This document shows positions 1-9,353 of a stretch of 64,000 bases of DNA, piece after piece. Made by a program: the position numbers and the translations under genes. The notes beneath the pieces were generated by a model, which made no database searches, was not told the origin of the DNA, and worked only from the letters and a program-made list of their open reading frames with translations. The stretch comes from Euphorbia lathyris (taxonomy: Eukaryota; Streptophyta; Magnoliopsida; Malpighiales; Euphorbiaceae), in the NCBI RefSeq assembly GCF_963576675.1, contig NC_088913.1:873001-937000 (forward strand), read 5' to 3'. How positions within the stretch are numbered: position 1 is the first letter of the stretch; every line of letters begins with the position of its first letter.

Positions 1-231
1 CAATTAATGTAGTCGTTTTTTTTTTTTTTTTTTTGATAATTATTAATGTAGTCGTTAGTGAGAGGAGTAATATGTCTAAAATAAAAAATAAAGTGATTAA
101 TTCTTAAAACTACTAAAATTAAAGGGTCTCATCGAAAACATATATAAATTGTAGTCTTAATCCTTAAAAAAATAAAACTTCAAGGACTTAATCATGAATT
201 AAATTTTTTTTTTTCTCATATATTTTGGAAC

Positions 232-338
232 GTAATCATTATTTTAAAATTATTTAACATCTGTTTTTCACAATTGAGGGTTTGTCTGTTCTCAAATACC
301 TAATTTTCATTCGACAAGCACAGCAGTCATCGATAACA
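232..338 (+). promoter_or_regulatory. Type A F-box promoter-proximal/5' leader block
   Basis: The roughly 75 bases before the ATG at 339 (TTTTTCACAATTGAGGGTTT, later CGACAAGCACAGCAGTCATC) recur almost unchanged before the ATGs at 22336 and 38385. This marks a shared proximal promoter or 5' UTR of the type A subfamily. The stretch at about 240-255 (TCATTATTTTAAAATTATTT) is the uninterrupted version of the site where a Mutator-type MITE sits upstream of the gene at 22336. No transcription start can be fixed from sequence. Positions 1-231 are AT-rich and hold no gene. Confidence 0.6.
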
Positions 339-2237
339 ATGGAGGAAAGCGATACCAATAGAGCAAACGAAAGTCCGCAGTTGGAGCAGAAAGAAGACCG
401 GATCAGTGATTTGCCCGATGCGCTTATTCAAGTCATCCTTACCCTTTTGCCGTCAACCAAACAAGTTATTCAGACCGGAGTTCTATCAAAACGGTGGCCG
501 AATCAATGGATTCATGTTCCGATACTAATTTTCGATTCCTCTGGTAAGAATGACGAAAATTTCTCTAAATTTATTAACAATACCCTAATTCTCCATGATT
601 GCCCAAAGATAAAGAAATTCCATATCAAGTATGATCGTCTCTTACAGAGGAAGCCTCAATTAACTCCGATAATCCGTTTTGCAACAAGAAAATATGTCGA
701 GGAGCTAGTTTTACACTGTGATCAGGAGGATCTGTATCTGTTGCCGAAATTCCTTTACAACAATGTTTCTTTGATTAATTTAGAGTTGTTCAATTGCTGT
801 CTTACGAATAGCTGGAAAGTAAATTGGTCATGTCTCAAGATGTTGAAGTTGGAATGTTCTAGTTTGCATATTTCAGCAGTGGAAAATGCTGTATCTGGCA
901 GTCCGTTGCTTGAATGGTTGGAATTAACTAGCTGTGATGTGGTTGATGGAGGTGTTATTGCTTCCAAATCATTGAAAAGTTTGATTTTTGTAGATGTTGA
1001 CCATGGGGATAATTATGATCCTATTCAAATTTCATGTCCAAAGCTTGAAGAATTATGTCTCCGAATATCGGGATACTCGGATGTCACCTTTGCTAATTTG
1101 CCTTATGAAACGATTAAAAGTGTTTTATCCCGCTGTTCGTTACTTTGTTCATTGGAATTAAGAAACTTTTTGTATTATGAGCTTGTTATAGCTTCATATT
1201 CCTTGAAGAAATTAGTTTTAGGAGAAAATGATGGAAGTTCAGGTTGTTCAATTGTAATTTCATGTCCAAACCTTGAGGAATTGAACATGTATGATTTGGA
1301 TATTGAATCATTTAAATTGATGAAACTGCCGCCTTTAGTTTGTGCTACTCTTGATTTGAATTATTTTCCGGAGGTCTACGATGAAAATACTGCCAAGCAG
1401 ATCCTTGAGCAGCTTCAGCAGCTTGAACATGTCAAGAAACTAAATATTGGAAGCAAGTTTATCAAGGTAACTTCTAAAGAAGTAAATATTCTCAAGATTG
1501 AAGTTTTTTTTCTGTCTCTGTGTTAGGAAATATTTGATAGCTTTTAAATGTAATTTTGTTTTTCAGTTTTATATCTACACTATTGATTCTGAATTTTTAT
1601 TCTTATTATTGTTTGAAGACTTTAACAGACTTGGAGATAGAAGGTCTATCTTCTCCGTTGTTAAACTGCAAATGTTTGACTGTGGATGGTACTAATTTTG
1701 ATGAGCACCTCCAGGGAATTGTATGTGTAATTCGCAGTTTACCTATGCTTGAGAAATTAGTTATAAAGTTGCAGCTATGTCAGGTAAAATTTGTTGGAAC
1801 CCATCTTAATTTCAAATTTAATTAACGTATTATGGAGTTTGCGGCTCGGAGTTTGCGGCTCTATCAGAGTTGATTATGCCAATTATATTCAATTTCAATG
1901 TGTTGTTCAATTAGTTCCTGAACTAACAAACTCTTATCTCCAGTGTCAACACTATTGCAGAGAGAAGAAGCATTGGAATTCAGATGGGACTGGTTTCAAT
2001 TGTTCTGTGCCACAGCTAAAGACTATTGAGATTATAGGCCTCTCAGACGGAGATAGTCAATGTAAGCTTGTTCTCCACTTTGTTGAGTTCCTACTTAAGA
2101 ATGCAGTAGCATTGGAGAAGATGGTCTTGGTATTAAAAGATGGCAGCACAGATCTTGTGGATAAAGTTTCTCAAAAGTTGTTAAGCATCCCAAAATGTTC
2201 TCGACACGCTATTGTCGAGTTATTGTGTTCCGACTAG
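339..2237 (+). CDS. F-box/LRR/FBD protein, type A, gene 1 (apparently intact, three exons)
   Basis: Putative substrate-binding subunit of an SCF ubiquitin ligase. The predicted exons are 339-1466, 1619-1783 and 1944-2237; each is a multiple of three, giving about 528 residues. The F-box (DRISDLPDALIQVILTLLPS, then a SKRW motif) covers about residues 21-65. Leucine-rich repeats of the 'LKSLIFVDVDH / SCPKLEELCLRIS' type fill the rest of exon 1. The C-terminal FBD domain (LKTIEIIGLSDGD, then HFVEFLLKNA and LLSIPKCSRHAIVEL) is in exon 3. Donors AAG/GTAACTT and CAG/GTAAAAT and the acceptors match every paralogue here. The ATG at 339 is chosen over an upstream in-frame TTG because paralogues align from it. 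Exon 3 lacks about 11 codons after its first two residues compared with the paralogues, in frame. Function is inferred from family; the target protein is unknown. Confidence 0.85.
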
Positions 2238-2700
2238 GAAGTTGATAGAGAATAGGCTGCAAATATCCCGAATCAGAACCAAAATTATGGAAGGTATATG
2301 CTAGATAGTTGTTCTGTTTTACACATGGACTGAGCTGAATCAGTTATACCAGAACCAAAATCTGTTTTACACAATCATGAAAGGTATATACTAGGTAGTT
2401 GTTCTATGCTCTGTTTTACACAATCCGTTATAATTTACTGCTTTTCCCTCATTCTTGCTCTAATATGTCTGTGGACTTTCTCTGATTGATTTTCTATGGG
2501 AAATTTATAGTTTTGGGTAAAATTTTGCCTCTTTCAAATGAATTTGTTGCTAATGTTTGCTGGTATGTACTGAGGGAAGGCTAAAATTGAGTTGAAGTTC
2601 CTTCTGTGGGAGAAGAATTGGACTATTTTATTATGATGAATAACTTTAGGGGTAAAATTGACTCTTATCCATTTTCTAAGGTTATTGGGAAAGTTCAACT
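2238..2700 (+). repeat. 3' flank shared by type A F-box loci
   Basis: The block starting GGAAGTTGATAGAGAATAGG, followed by AT-rich text with 'GTTTTGGGGAAGTTCAACTT' phrases, recurs after the FBD exons ending at 13137, 24203 and 25704, and in shortened form after 40321. It is the downstream part of the tandemly duplicated unit and probably holds the 3' UTR and terminator. No ORF here is credible. Confidence 0.6.
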
Positions 2701-2703
2701 TTT

Positions 2704-3485
2704 GGGGGCGTTTTGTTAAGGGTTTTCAGGAAAGGGTAAAGGAACAATGAGATATAATTCTCTTTGTTAGTAATTGTTTGAACAAATGAATGAAACCCTT
2801 TACTCTAAAGTCTTCTAAACTCATTACCCGAACCCCGGTTGAGTTTTGTATTCCTTTCCTTTCCTTTTTACCGATTTTCTGTGTACCCACTATGCTCACC
2901 CATGTCTCAGTCCTGTCAGCTCTTTACTCCGTCCATCCTTCGATGTCGGCCAGTTGCCAGTTCTTTGCCAGTCGTTCCTCACGCTGCAGGTCATCTATCT
3001 CTCCCTCTTCCTCCATTTCTTTCACTCTCCTCTTCTCCTTTGGATTCATGCAAATTCAAAGAGATTATTGTTTTTTTTTTGTCTCTCTTTAATCAAAGAG
3101 GTCGGAGATCGATTTGTTTCTTACGCTATGTATTGTATTAAGTGCTCCTTTTCTCCTTCACTCATTTGGACAGATATAATCTACTGTTAAGATTATGTAT
3201 ATTTCTTCAATTGTTTTGCTGTTTTCTTATGATTTATACGAAGCATATCTGATACGTATGTTGATTCCTTGTTGGACTTTCATATTCTTTTGGATTATTG
3301 TATCTGAATTTTCATTACTCTTTAACGAATTAAATGCGGACCCTTATAGAGTTAGAGGGTACTCCGTTTTCTTTCTGGAACACATCTAAACAGGCAGGGG
3401 AATTTAGTGTCATTATTTTCCATTCTCTTTGTTTCCCTTTTTGGATTCGTTTCTGTTACCCATCTACAAATCAAACGTCCTCGTA
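2704..3485. other. C/T-rich spacer, possible old MITE
   Basis: A pyrimidine-rich tract (about 2830-3100) yields several overlapping short ORFs in different frames that resemble no family I know and look like composition artefacts. Weak inverted ends (GGGGCGTTTTGTT near 2704 and ATCAAACGTCC near 3472) hint at a decayed transposon. No gene can be supported. Confidence 0.25.
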
Positions 3486-3644
3486 GTTTTGTCCTCGTAG
3501 TTCTATTGGTCAAAATGGATTATTTTTTCCTATGTTATAAACTCTAAGCTTAGAAGCTAAATGTAAGTCATTGTTAATAGGTTAGGGTCCAAAATTTGTT
3601 CGTAAATATTTTTGAGTTATGCTGATATACTTAGAATATATAAA

Positions 3645-4080
3645 AGAGTTAATTTCAAACAAATGTCACGTGTTTTTATGTTTTTGCAGATCGGTTCTTG
3701 TGATTTTTTTTTTGTTACAAACCGAGCTTTGTGGTTTGCGAAATTTTCATTTTTTATTGACCTTTCCAAATTTGGTCAGTAACGACTTCAAAATGAAAAT
3801 ATTCAAAAATTAAAGTAGTTCAGTATCATATTTTTTATTTTTCAAAATCATCATTTTTCGAGTTCTCTCTCCAAACATTAACTTTCTCTTTCATAAAAAA
3901 AACGACACCTAAATGATCTCAAAACTAAAAAGTTTAAGAATTAAAGTGGTTTAAAATATCATTTAATTCTTGAGAATTTTCATTTTGAGGTCGTTGTTGG
4001 TCAAATTTGGTAATGTCACATAAGAAAAGTGATTCGGTTTGTAACAAAAACCACATGGAATTTATTTGAAATTAATGAAA
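3645..4080. mobile_element. Fold-back MITE
   Basis: The left end (TTAATTTCAAACAAATGTCA, from about 3649) is repeated inverted at the right end (ACATGGAATTTATTTGAAAT, to about 4075). The inner parts also pair: 'GACCTTTCCAAATTTGGTCA' near 3759 against 'TTGGTCAAATTTGG' near 3989. This is a long-TIR, non-coding element. I found no secure target-site duplication. Confidence 0.5.
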
Positions 4081-4084
4081 ACAT

Positions 4085-4976
4085 GGAATTTACTTTTCTG
4101 GTTTAATACATCATTTGCCTCTTGAATTTGTTTAAAAGTTTGATTGACACTTTGAATTTTCAAAGTGTTTCAATAATTCTTCAATTTGCATAGAATGTCC
4201 AATTAGCTTTTCGATTTGCTTAAAATGTAATTAATTAATTACTCAGTTGTTAAAAAATAAGTTAAAAATGTATTGCACGACCTTTAAGCATTCCAAAATT
4301 TTCATTGTTCTATCACTTGGGACTTAAGGAGACTAATGTGACATTTTAAGCTATTCTAGAGGTTAATAAGACGTCTCCAAAGTTTAACTAATCTAATAAT
4401 TTGGATAAATATATGGGTCTTTGATACTAAACAAATAAGATAGGGACTTTTACATAGGAATTCATTTTTAAACCATCATGTACAACTAAAGCAAATAATT
4501 TCAATTATGTTAAACTAAATAAATAATTATTTTTAATATATTTTAAGGATTAAATTTATAAATTAGAGACATAAATTTTATTTTTTTAGAGTTTAGGTTT
4601 TATGAACTGGGAGGACTAATTAGCGGCCAAAAATACCTTTTAACGACAAAAATATTAATTACTATCGTAATTGCTATTTTTCTTAAATTAGAGAATAAAA
4701 TTATACTTTATTGAGATAAGGTCCAATTTGCCCCTAATATTTTTTGCAGAAGTGCAATTTGCCCTTTATTCCTACACAACAGAAAATTTATAGACTCTTA
4801 ATATATGAAATTTTCTGTTAGGTAGGGGTTAAATCAATCTTGTTTGACAATTAGGGATATAGTTGATATTGTTTGACGATGTTAGAGATAAAATTGCATA
4901 ATTTCATATGTTTGGAGTCTATCTGCACTTCACCAAAAACATTAGGGCAAATTTATACCTTATTCCTATTTTATTT
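4085..4976. other. AT-rich spacer with repeat fragments
   Basis: No gene. Around 4105 the text 'TAATACATCATTTGCC' matches the terminus of the Mutator-type MITE at 61378-61820, so a fragment of that family lies here. From about 4690 the sequence (GTTAGGTAGGGGTTAAAT and following) is duplicated at about 8685-8870, which is the start of a segmental duplication continuing through the LINE debris. Confidence 0.5.
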
Positions 4977-4984
4977 GTGATATA

Positions 4985-5530
4985 TAGGGATGGCAATGAG
5001 TAGTCTATCCGCGGGTACCTGACACTACACGACCCTAATGGGACTACCCGTACCCTGTATAAAAGGGTATGAGACGGGTATGAGATCAAAACCATTACCC
5101 GTTAGGGTAATGGGATAGGTATGGAAAGACCCCCCAGGGTACCCGGTACACGTTACCCGTCATAAATTTTTTATATATTAAAAAATTATTATTTTTTAGA
5201 TGTAAGATGTGTGATTTGAACACCAACCTTTCGTTCTTCGACCATTAAGTGGTACTACTAAGTTACTTTATTTTTATTGATTAAGGTTCAATTTATTCAA
5301 TTTTTAAATAGATAATTTATTAAATTTATAGTTTGTTAAATTTGTAATATTTTTTGTTTTATTTATTGATTCTTAAGAGGTAAGGGTACCCGTGAATTAA
5401 ATGGGACAGATATGGGGTGCAAAACATATACACGTTAGGGTAATGGGAAGGGTACGGATAATTGAAAAATAAACGGGTAAGGGTTTGGGATTGGCACTAC
5501 CCGCGGGTACCCTACCCGTTGCCATCCCTA
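4985..5530. mobile_element. Non-autonomous hAT-type element
   Basis: A 546-bp element with terminal inverted repeats TAGGGATGGCAA and TTGCCATCCCTA, extending imperfectly inward through 'CCGCGGGTACC'. It is flanked by a perfect 8-bp target duplication GTGATATA (4977-4984 and 5531-5538). The duplicated block at about 8640-9345 carries the same flanks without the element (empty site near 8844-8851). It encodes no transposase and would have needed one in trans. An 8-bp duplication is the hallmark of the hAT superfamily. Confidence 0.85.
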
Positions 5531-5699
5531 GTGATATATAAAAAATAATGACATATAGAGAATTAATTGTGGTAGTACCATTTAGTTGTAATTTTATGGC
5601 TAAATATGATGTAAAAGGCCCAACAAGATACAGAAAATACCGCTATTATTTTAAAAAGTTTTTTATTATTAAATAATCATTATTCTTATCGGGGGCTCT

Positions 5700-7021
5700 A
5701 CTGGAGACAAGAAAAAGATCAACCTAGTTAATTGAGCCTAACTGTGTAGCCTCTTTCAGAATGTTCTTATGAAGTTAGGCTTCACCTTTCTGTCGCAACC
5801 TTACCTTTTATAGGTTCGTATTGTGGCTGGTAAATATAGCGGCCACTCCTTTTTTGAGTCCTAAGTCAACCCTTGCCTCCCCTCCCCTCTTTGGAGAGCC
5901 CTTTTGATGCTAAAGAGAACCTCATCATCGGAGTCAAGTGGTCCATTGAGGATGCTAGATGTGTTAGCTTCTGGTCTGACCATTGGCCGGGAGACCTCGG
6001 GCCTTTCAAACTCCGAACAATGAGCCCCGTCAGTGAGCACCTTATTCAGATGAAGGTGTGCGACATGGTTGATGAAAGGGGTCAATGGAAGTGAGATCTT
6101 ATTCAGCATATTCTGCATCCTTATTGCATTAACTTGTTGGCCGTAGCTTCGTTTTTTTACCCTTCGCAACACACTAATCAATGTTATTGGATTGGAACTA
6201 GTTCTAGCCGCTTTTCAGTGAAGTCTGCCTATGATCTTATTCACGAGGAAGGTCTTACTTGTATGTTTAAAGGTTTGGAGTGTATTTGGAAATGTCTTGA
6301 GCCCCAAAGATTTTGTAGTTTCTTTTGACTGGTTATGAAAGGTAAGCTAGTTACAAACCTGAAGAGAAAGAAAAGACATCTTAATGTTGTGAACTTAGCG
6401 CCATATGCTCCCTTCATGAGTCTATTGTCCATGTTTTAAGGGACTGCCCTTTGGTGTGTTCAATTCCGCTTCAAATCCTTTCCCAGAATGATTTTTTATT
6501 TTTTTATCGCCTCGAACGAAACTGGACTGTTCTATGACAACATGAGCCCGGAAAATCAGTTCTCCTACAACAACTGACATCTTGTTTTTACGATTGCTTG
6601 TTGGCACTTATGGAAAAATAGGAACCTCATTAGGTACCAACAGTGTAAGAGATCTATCATAGAGATTAGACAGAGCATTAAAGTAACTGTTAATGGCATC
6701 ATTAATAGTAATCAAGCTTTTTAAAGGATCTCGCTACGCATAAACCCATTAGATAAGTGGTTCTTGGATCAAGCTCAATACTGATGGTGTTGCCGCGACA
6801 GCAAATGGGTTCAATGCTTTGCTAAGAATGTGGTTGTTTGCCTAGTGGTTAAGGCGGAGATATGGGGCATTATGAAAGGCTTGAGACTTGCTTGGTTGTT
6901 GGGTTACAAAAGAGTCCTTTTAGAAGTTGATAGCAAGATCTATGTCAACCTTAGTAAGAACATCTCTAATGCAAACAACTTGAAAAGTTTCCAAAACTTA
7001 ACATATCATTCAAAGATATAA
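5700..7021 (+). pseudogene. Degenerate LINE 3' region (zf-RVT and RNase H remnants)
   Basis: Broken reading frames still show the order of a plant L1-type LINE. First is the post-RT linker with 'VSFWSDHWPGDLGP' (about 5965-6005). Next is a zinc-knuckle zf-RVT region (SSSRFSVKSAYDLI near 6205, then 'LKRKKRHL' near 6360 and 'LRDCPLV' near 6435). Last is an RNase H piece (WGIMKGLRLAWLLGYKRVLL near 6863). Several stops and frameshifts separate them. The reverse transcriptase core is missing. The 5' part up to about 6075 is duplicated at 8985-9345. Confidence 0.7.
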
Positions 7022-7141
7022 TATTTTATTTTTTCTCATTCACATCACTTTTTAGCAAAAAAATTTAAATGTTCCACTGTCCAGCAAGTTGCCACTATTG
7101 TCCCATAAAGTGTAGAATTTATTTTGATCATACAGGAATTT

Positions 7142-7304
7142 TCACATGCACCTTAATGAGCAAGTGAATTTGCTCATTCACCGTTAGATATAGGCTTATT
7201 AAATCTAAGCCTCAAGATGTTTTGAATCTCTACCTTAGGATTCTAATAAGCCTAGATCTAACGGTGAATGAGCAAATTCTGTATGCTCATTAAGGTGCAT
7301 GTGA
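7142..7304. mobile_element. Short fold-back MITE with hairpin potential
   Basis: Arms beginning TCACATGCACCTTAATGAGC and ending GCTCATTAAGGTGCATGTGA are near-perfect inverted repeats, about 75 nt each, around a short loop near 7225-7240. The inner pair 'CACCGTTAGATATAGGCTTA' and 'TAAGCCTAGATCTAACGGTG' confirms pairing along the whole arm. It is non-coding. Confidence 0.75.
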
Positions 7305-7755
7305 TCAAGACTGTTGATCATAAATATTATCATAAAATTGTATCAATATAGACAACTAACTCATTTTTTATATCGAAAAAAGAAAATGTAAGAGTGCCAA
7401 AAATTAGCAATATTGCCATAAAAAGTTAAGCAACCCTTATTACTCCAATGTAAGCACTCTTCCAAGCACGTTCCACCTTATCAAGCACCATTCCAAGAAC
7501 CCCTCATTAGAGATGCTATAAGGAGTGAGAGATATCTTTCGCTACATCTATGGAGAAAGAAATAAAAGTGTGGATTGACAAGCCAACTATTCGGGTTCTT
7601 TGCCGCTTTGAGTATACATTCTCTAAGAACCGTCTCCGATTTAAGGAAGATTTTAGAGCAAGAGCTTTTGGTCATCTCCTTGCCCGGATTATGAATCTGG
7701 TAGCTTGTGCTGCACCTTTGCTTATATATAAAAAACAGAAGAATAATAATTATTT
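7305..7755. other. Spacer with an unrecognised 78-codon ORF
   Basis: The only ORF of note runs 7550-7786 on + (starting MEKEIKVWIDKPTIRVLCRF). It resembles no family I recognise, has no clear promoter, and its 3' end runs into a repeat. I would not call it a gene. Confidence 0.2.
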
Positions 7756-7759
7756 TTTA

Positions 7760-8285
7760 AGGGTTAAGGTGCAAAAATATCTCTAACGTTTTAAGTCATG
7801 AGCAATTTTATCCCTAACACCTAAAATGGTGCAATTTTACCCCCCTAACGTTGAAAGCCAAGAGCTATTTTACCCCTAACGTTGATAAATTGGGTCAATT
7901 TCAGACACTATTATAAAACATAGATATTTTTGTTCTTTATTCTGCACCAATTGCATAACACTTCGTTCTAAAAAAAGGATTTCATGTTTTTTATAATTTA
8001 ATAACAGAATTTGAGATTAATATTTATAAATTCGATGAATTTTTGAATTTTTTTTGTCTAATTCGTACAAAAAGACAGTATATTTTTTTATTTTTTTCAC
8101 ATCCCAATATATGTTTGTAATTTGTTACTGATGAAATGACGCACGTGTGAAGTGTAGATGACAAGATTCATGACCAACGAGACAGTTTGATGAATTATAT
8201 TTCAAATTCCCCCAATTTATCAACGTTAGGGTAAACTTGCTCTTAGCTTCGAACTTTAGGGATAAAATTACACCATCAGAGGATA
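7760..8285. mobile_element. Long-TIR fold-back repeat ('CCCCTAACGTT' family)
   Basis: The left arm has repeated phrases such as 'GAGCAATTTTATCCCTAAC' and 'TTTTACCCCTAACGTTGATA'. The right arm (about 8205-8275) carries them inverted ('ATTTATCAACGTTAGGG', 'TTTAGGGATAAAATTACACC'). The middle matches the reverse complement of the middle of the copy at about 31180-31660. It is non-coding and has inserted beside a LINE fragment. Confidence 0.6.
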
Positions 8286-8295
8286 GTGTCATATT

Positions 8296-8430
8296 GAAGC
8301 ACATATTGAACTCGTCAGGACCTGGGCTCTTATCTTGATGCATAGAGAAAATGGCAGACTTAATTTCATCAGCAGTAAAACATGACAACAACTTCGCATT
8401 ATGTTTATAGAATCAGCATCAGAACTTGTA
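8296..8430 (-). pseudogene. LINE reverse-transcriptase N-terminal fragment
   Basis: On the minus strand a short frame reads FTADEIKSAIFSMHQDKSPG and continues PD, the conserved RT entry motif of plant LINEs ('KSPGPDG'). Only about 40 codons survive before the sequence runs into the fold-back repeat. It is a fragment with no function of its own. Confidence 0.65.
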
Positions 8431-8639
8431 GAAGTAAAAAGTTTCATATGCAATTTTACCCTTAACATTATCAAACAAATTCAATTTTATCCCTATACAA
8501 TTAAAAATTTGAACCGACTGATTTGACAAGAGTTAAATATTGTCATTTCAACAAGTTGTTTGTAAAAGTCTTAGTAACAGAATTGACATTTGAAAGGTCT
8601 GATGTGATAATTAAATAACGAGTTAACTAACAATAAAAC

Positions 8640-9350
8640 ATACTGTTTTTTTAGAAATAAAACATACTGTTTAATTTTCATTTTAGGTAGGGGTTAAATT
8701 GATATTATTTAAAAATTATAGGGATGAAATTGATTTTGTTTAACAATGTTATGGATAAAATTGCACCATTTCATACGTCAGGGATCTATCTGCACTTCCA
8801 CATAAAGTTAGGAGTAAATTTACACATTATTTCTATTTTAACTGTAATATATATAAAATAGTGACATACGGAGAATTAATTTTGATAGTATGATTTAGTT
8901 GTAACTTTATAGTTAAATATGATGTAAAAGGCCTAATAAAATATAGAAAATACTGCTATTATTTTAAAAAGCTTTTTATTTGGGGCTCTACGGGAGACAA
9001 GAGGAAGATCGGAAGAGGTGTGTAGCCCCTTTAAGAATGTCTATTTTATAAAGTTAGGCTTCATCTTTGTGTCCCAACCTCATCTTCTATGGGTTCGTAT
9101 TGTGGCTGGTAAATATAGTGTTCACTCCTTTTTTGAGTACTCTGTCAACCCTCAGTGTCTCTCCTCCCCTCTTTGGAGAGCCCTTTTGAAGACTAGAGAG
9201 GACCTTATCCTCATAGTCAAGTAGTCGGCTGAGGATGGTAAACGTGTTAGCTTTTGGTCTAACCATTGGCTGAAAGATCTCGAGCCTCTCAAGCTCATAA
9301 CGACGAGCCCTATCAGTGGCATTCGGATGAAGGTGTGCGACATTGTCGAT
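8640..9350 (+). repeat. Segmental duplicate of 4690-6075, including LINE debris
   Basis: Non-coding text from about 8685 and a LINE linker fragment from about 8985 (WVRIVAGKYSVHSFFEYSVN, then 'VSFWSNHW') match the block at 4690-6075, minus the hAT element there. The LINE homology stops near 9350, where the Copia sequence begins. Both copies lack the RT domain. Positions 8431-8640 are AT-rich with no gene. Confidence 0.7.
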
Positions 9351-9353
9351 GAA

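Noticed and set aside
282..338. N-terminal extension of gene 1 from an upstream TTG
   Set aside because: TTG is not a usual plant start, the same extension in gene 6 uses GTG, and the conserved leader DNA explains the similarity. The ATGs at 339 and 38385 fit the family.
755..967. Minus-strand ORF repeated at several F-box loci (also 22739-22951, 38795-39007, 62480-62695)
   Set aside because: It is the antisense shadow of conserved LRR coding sequence and recurs only because the sense strand is conserved.
2790..3190. Three overlapping ORFs of 100-114 codons
   Set aside because: They lie in different frames of one C/T-rich stretch with no domain or conserved start. Composition artefact.
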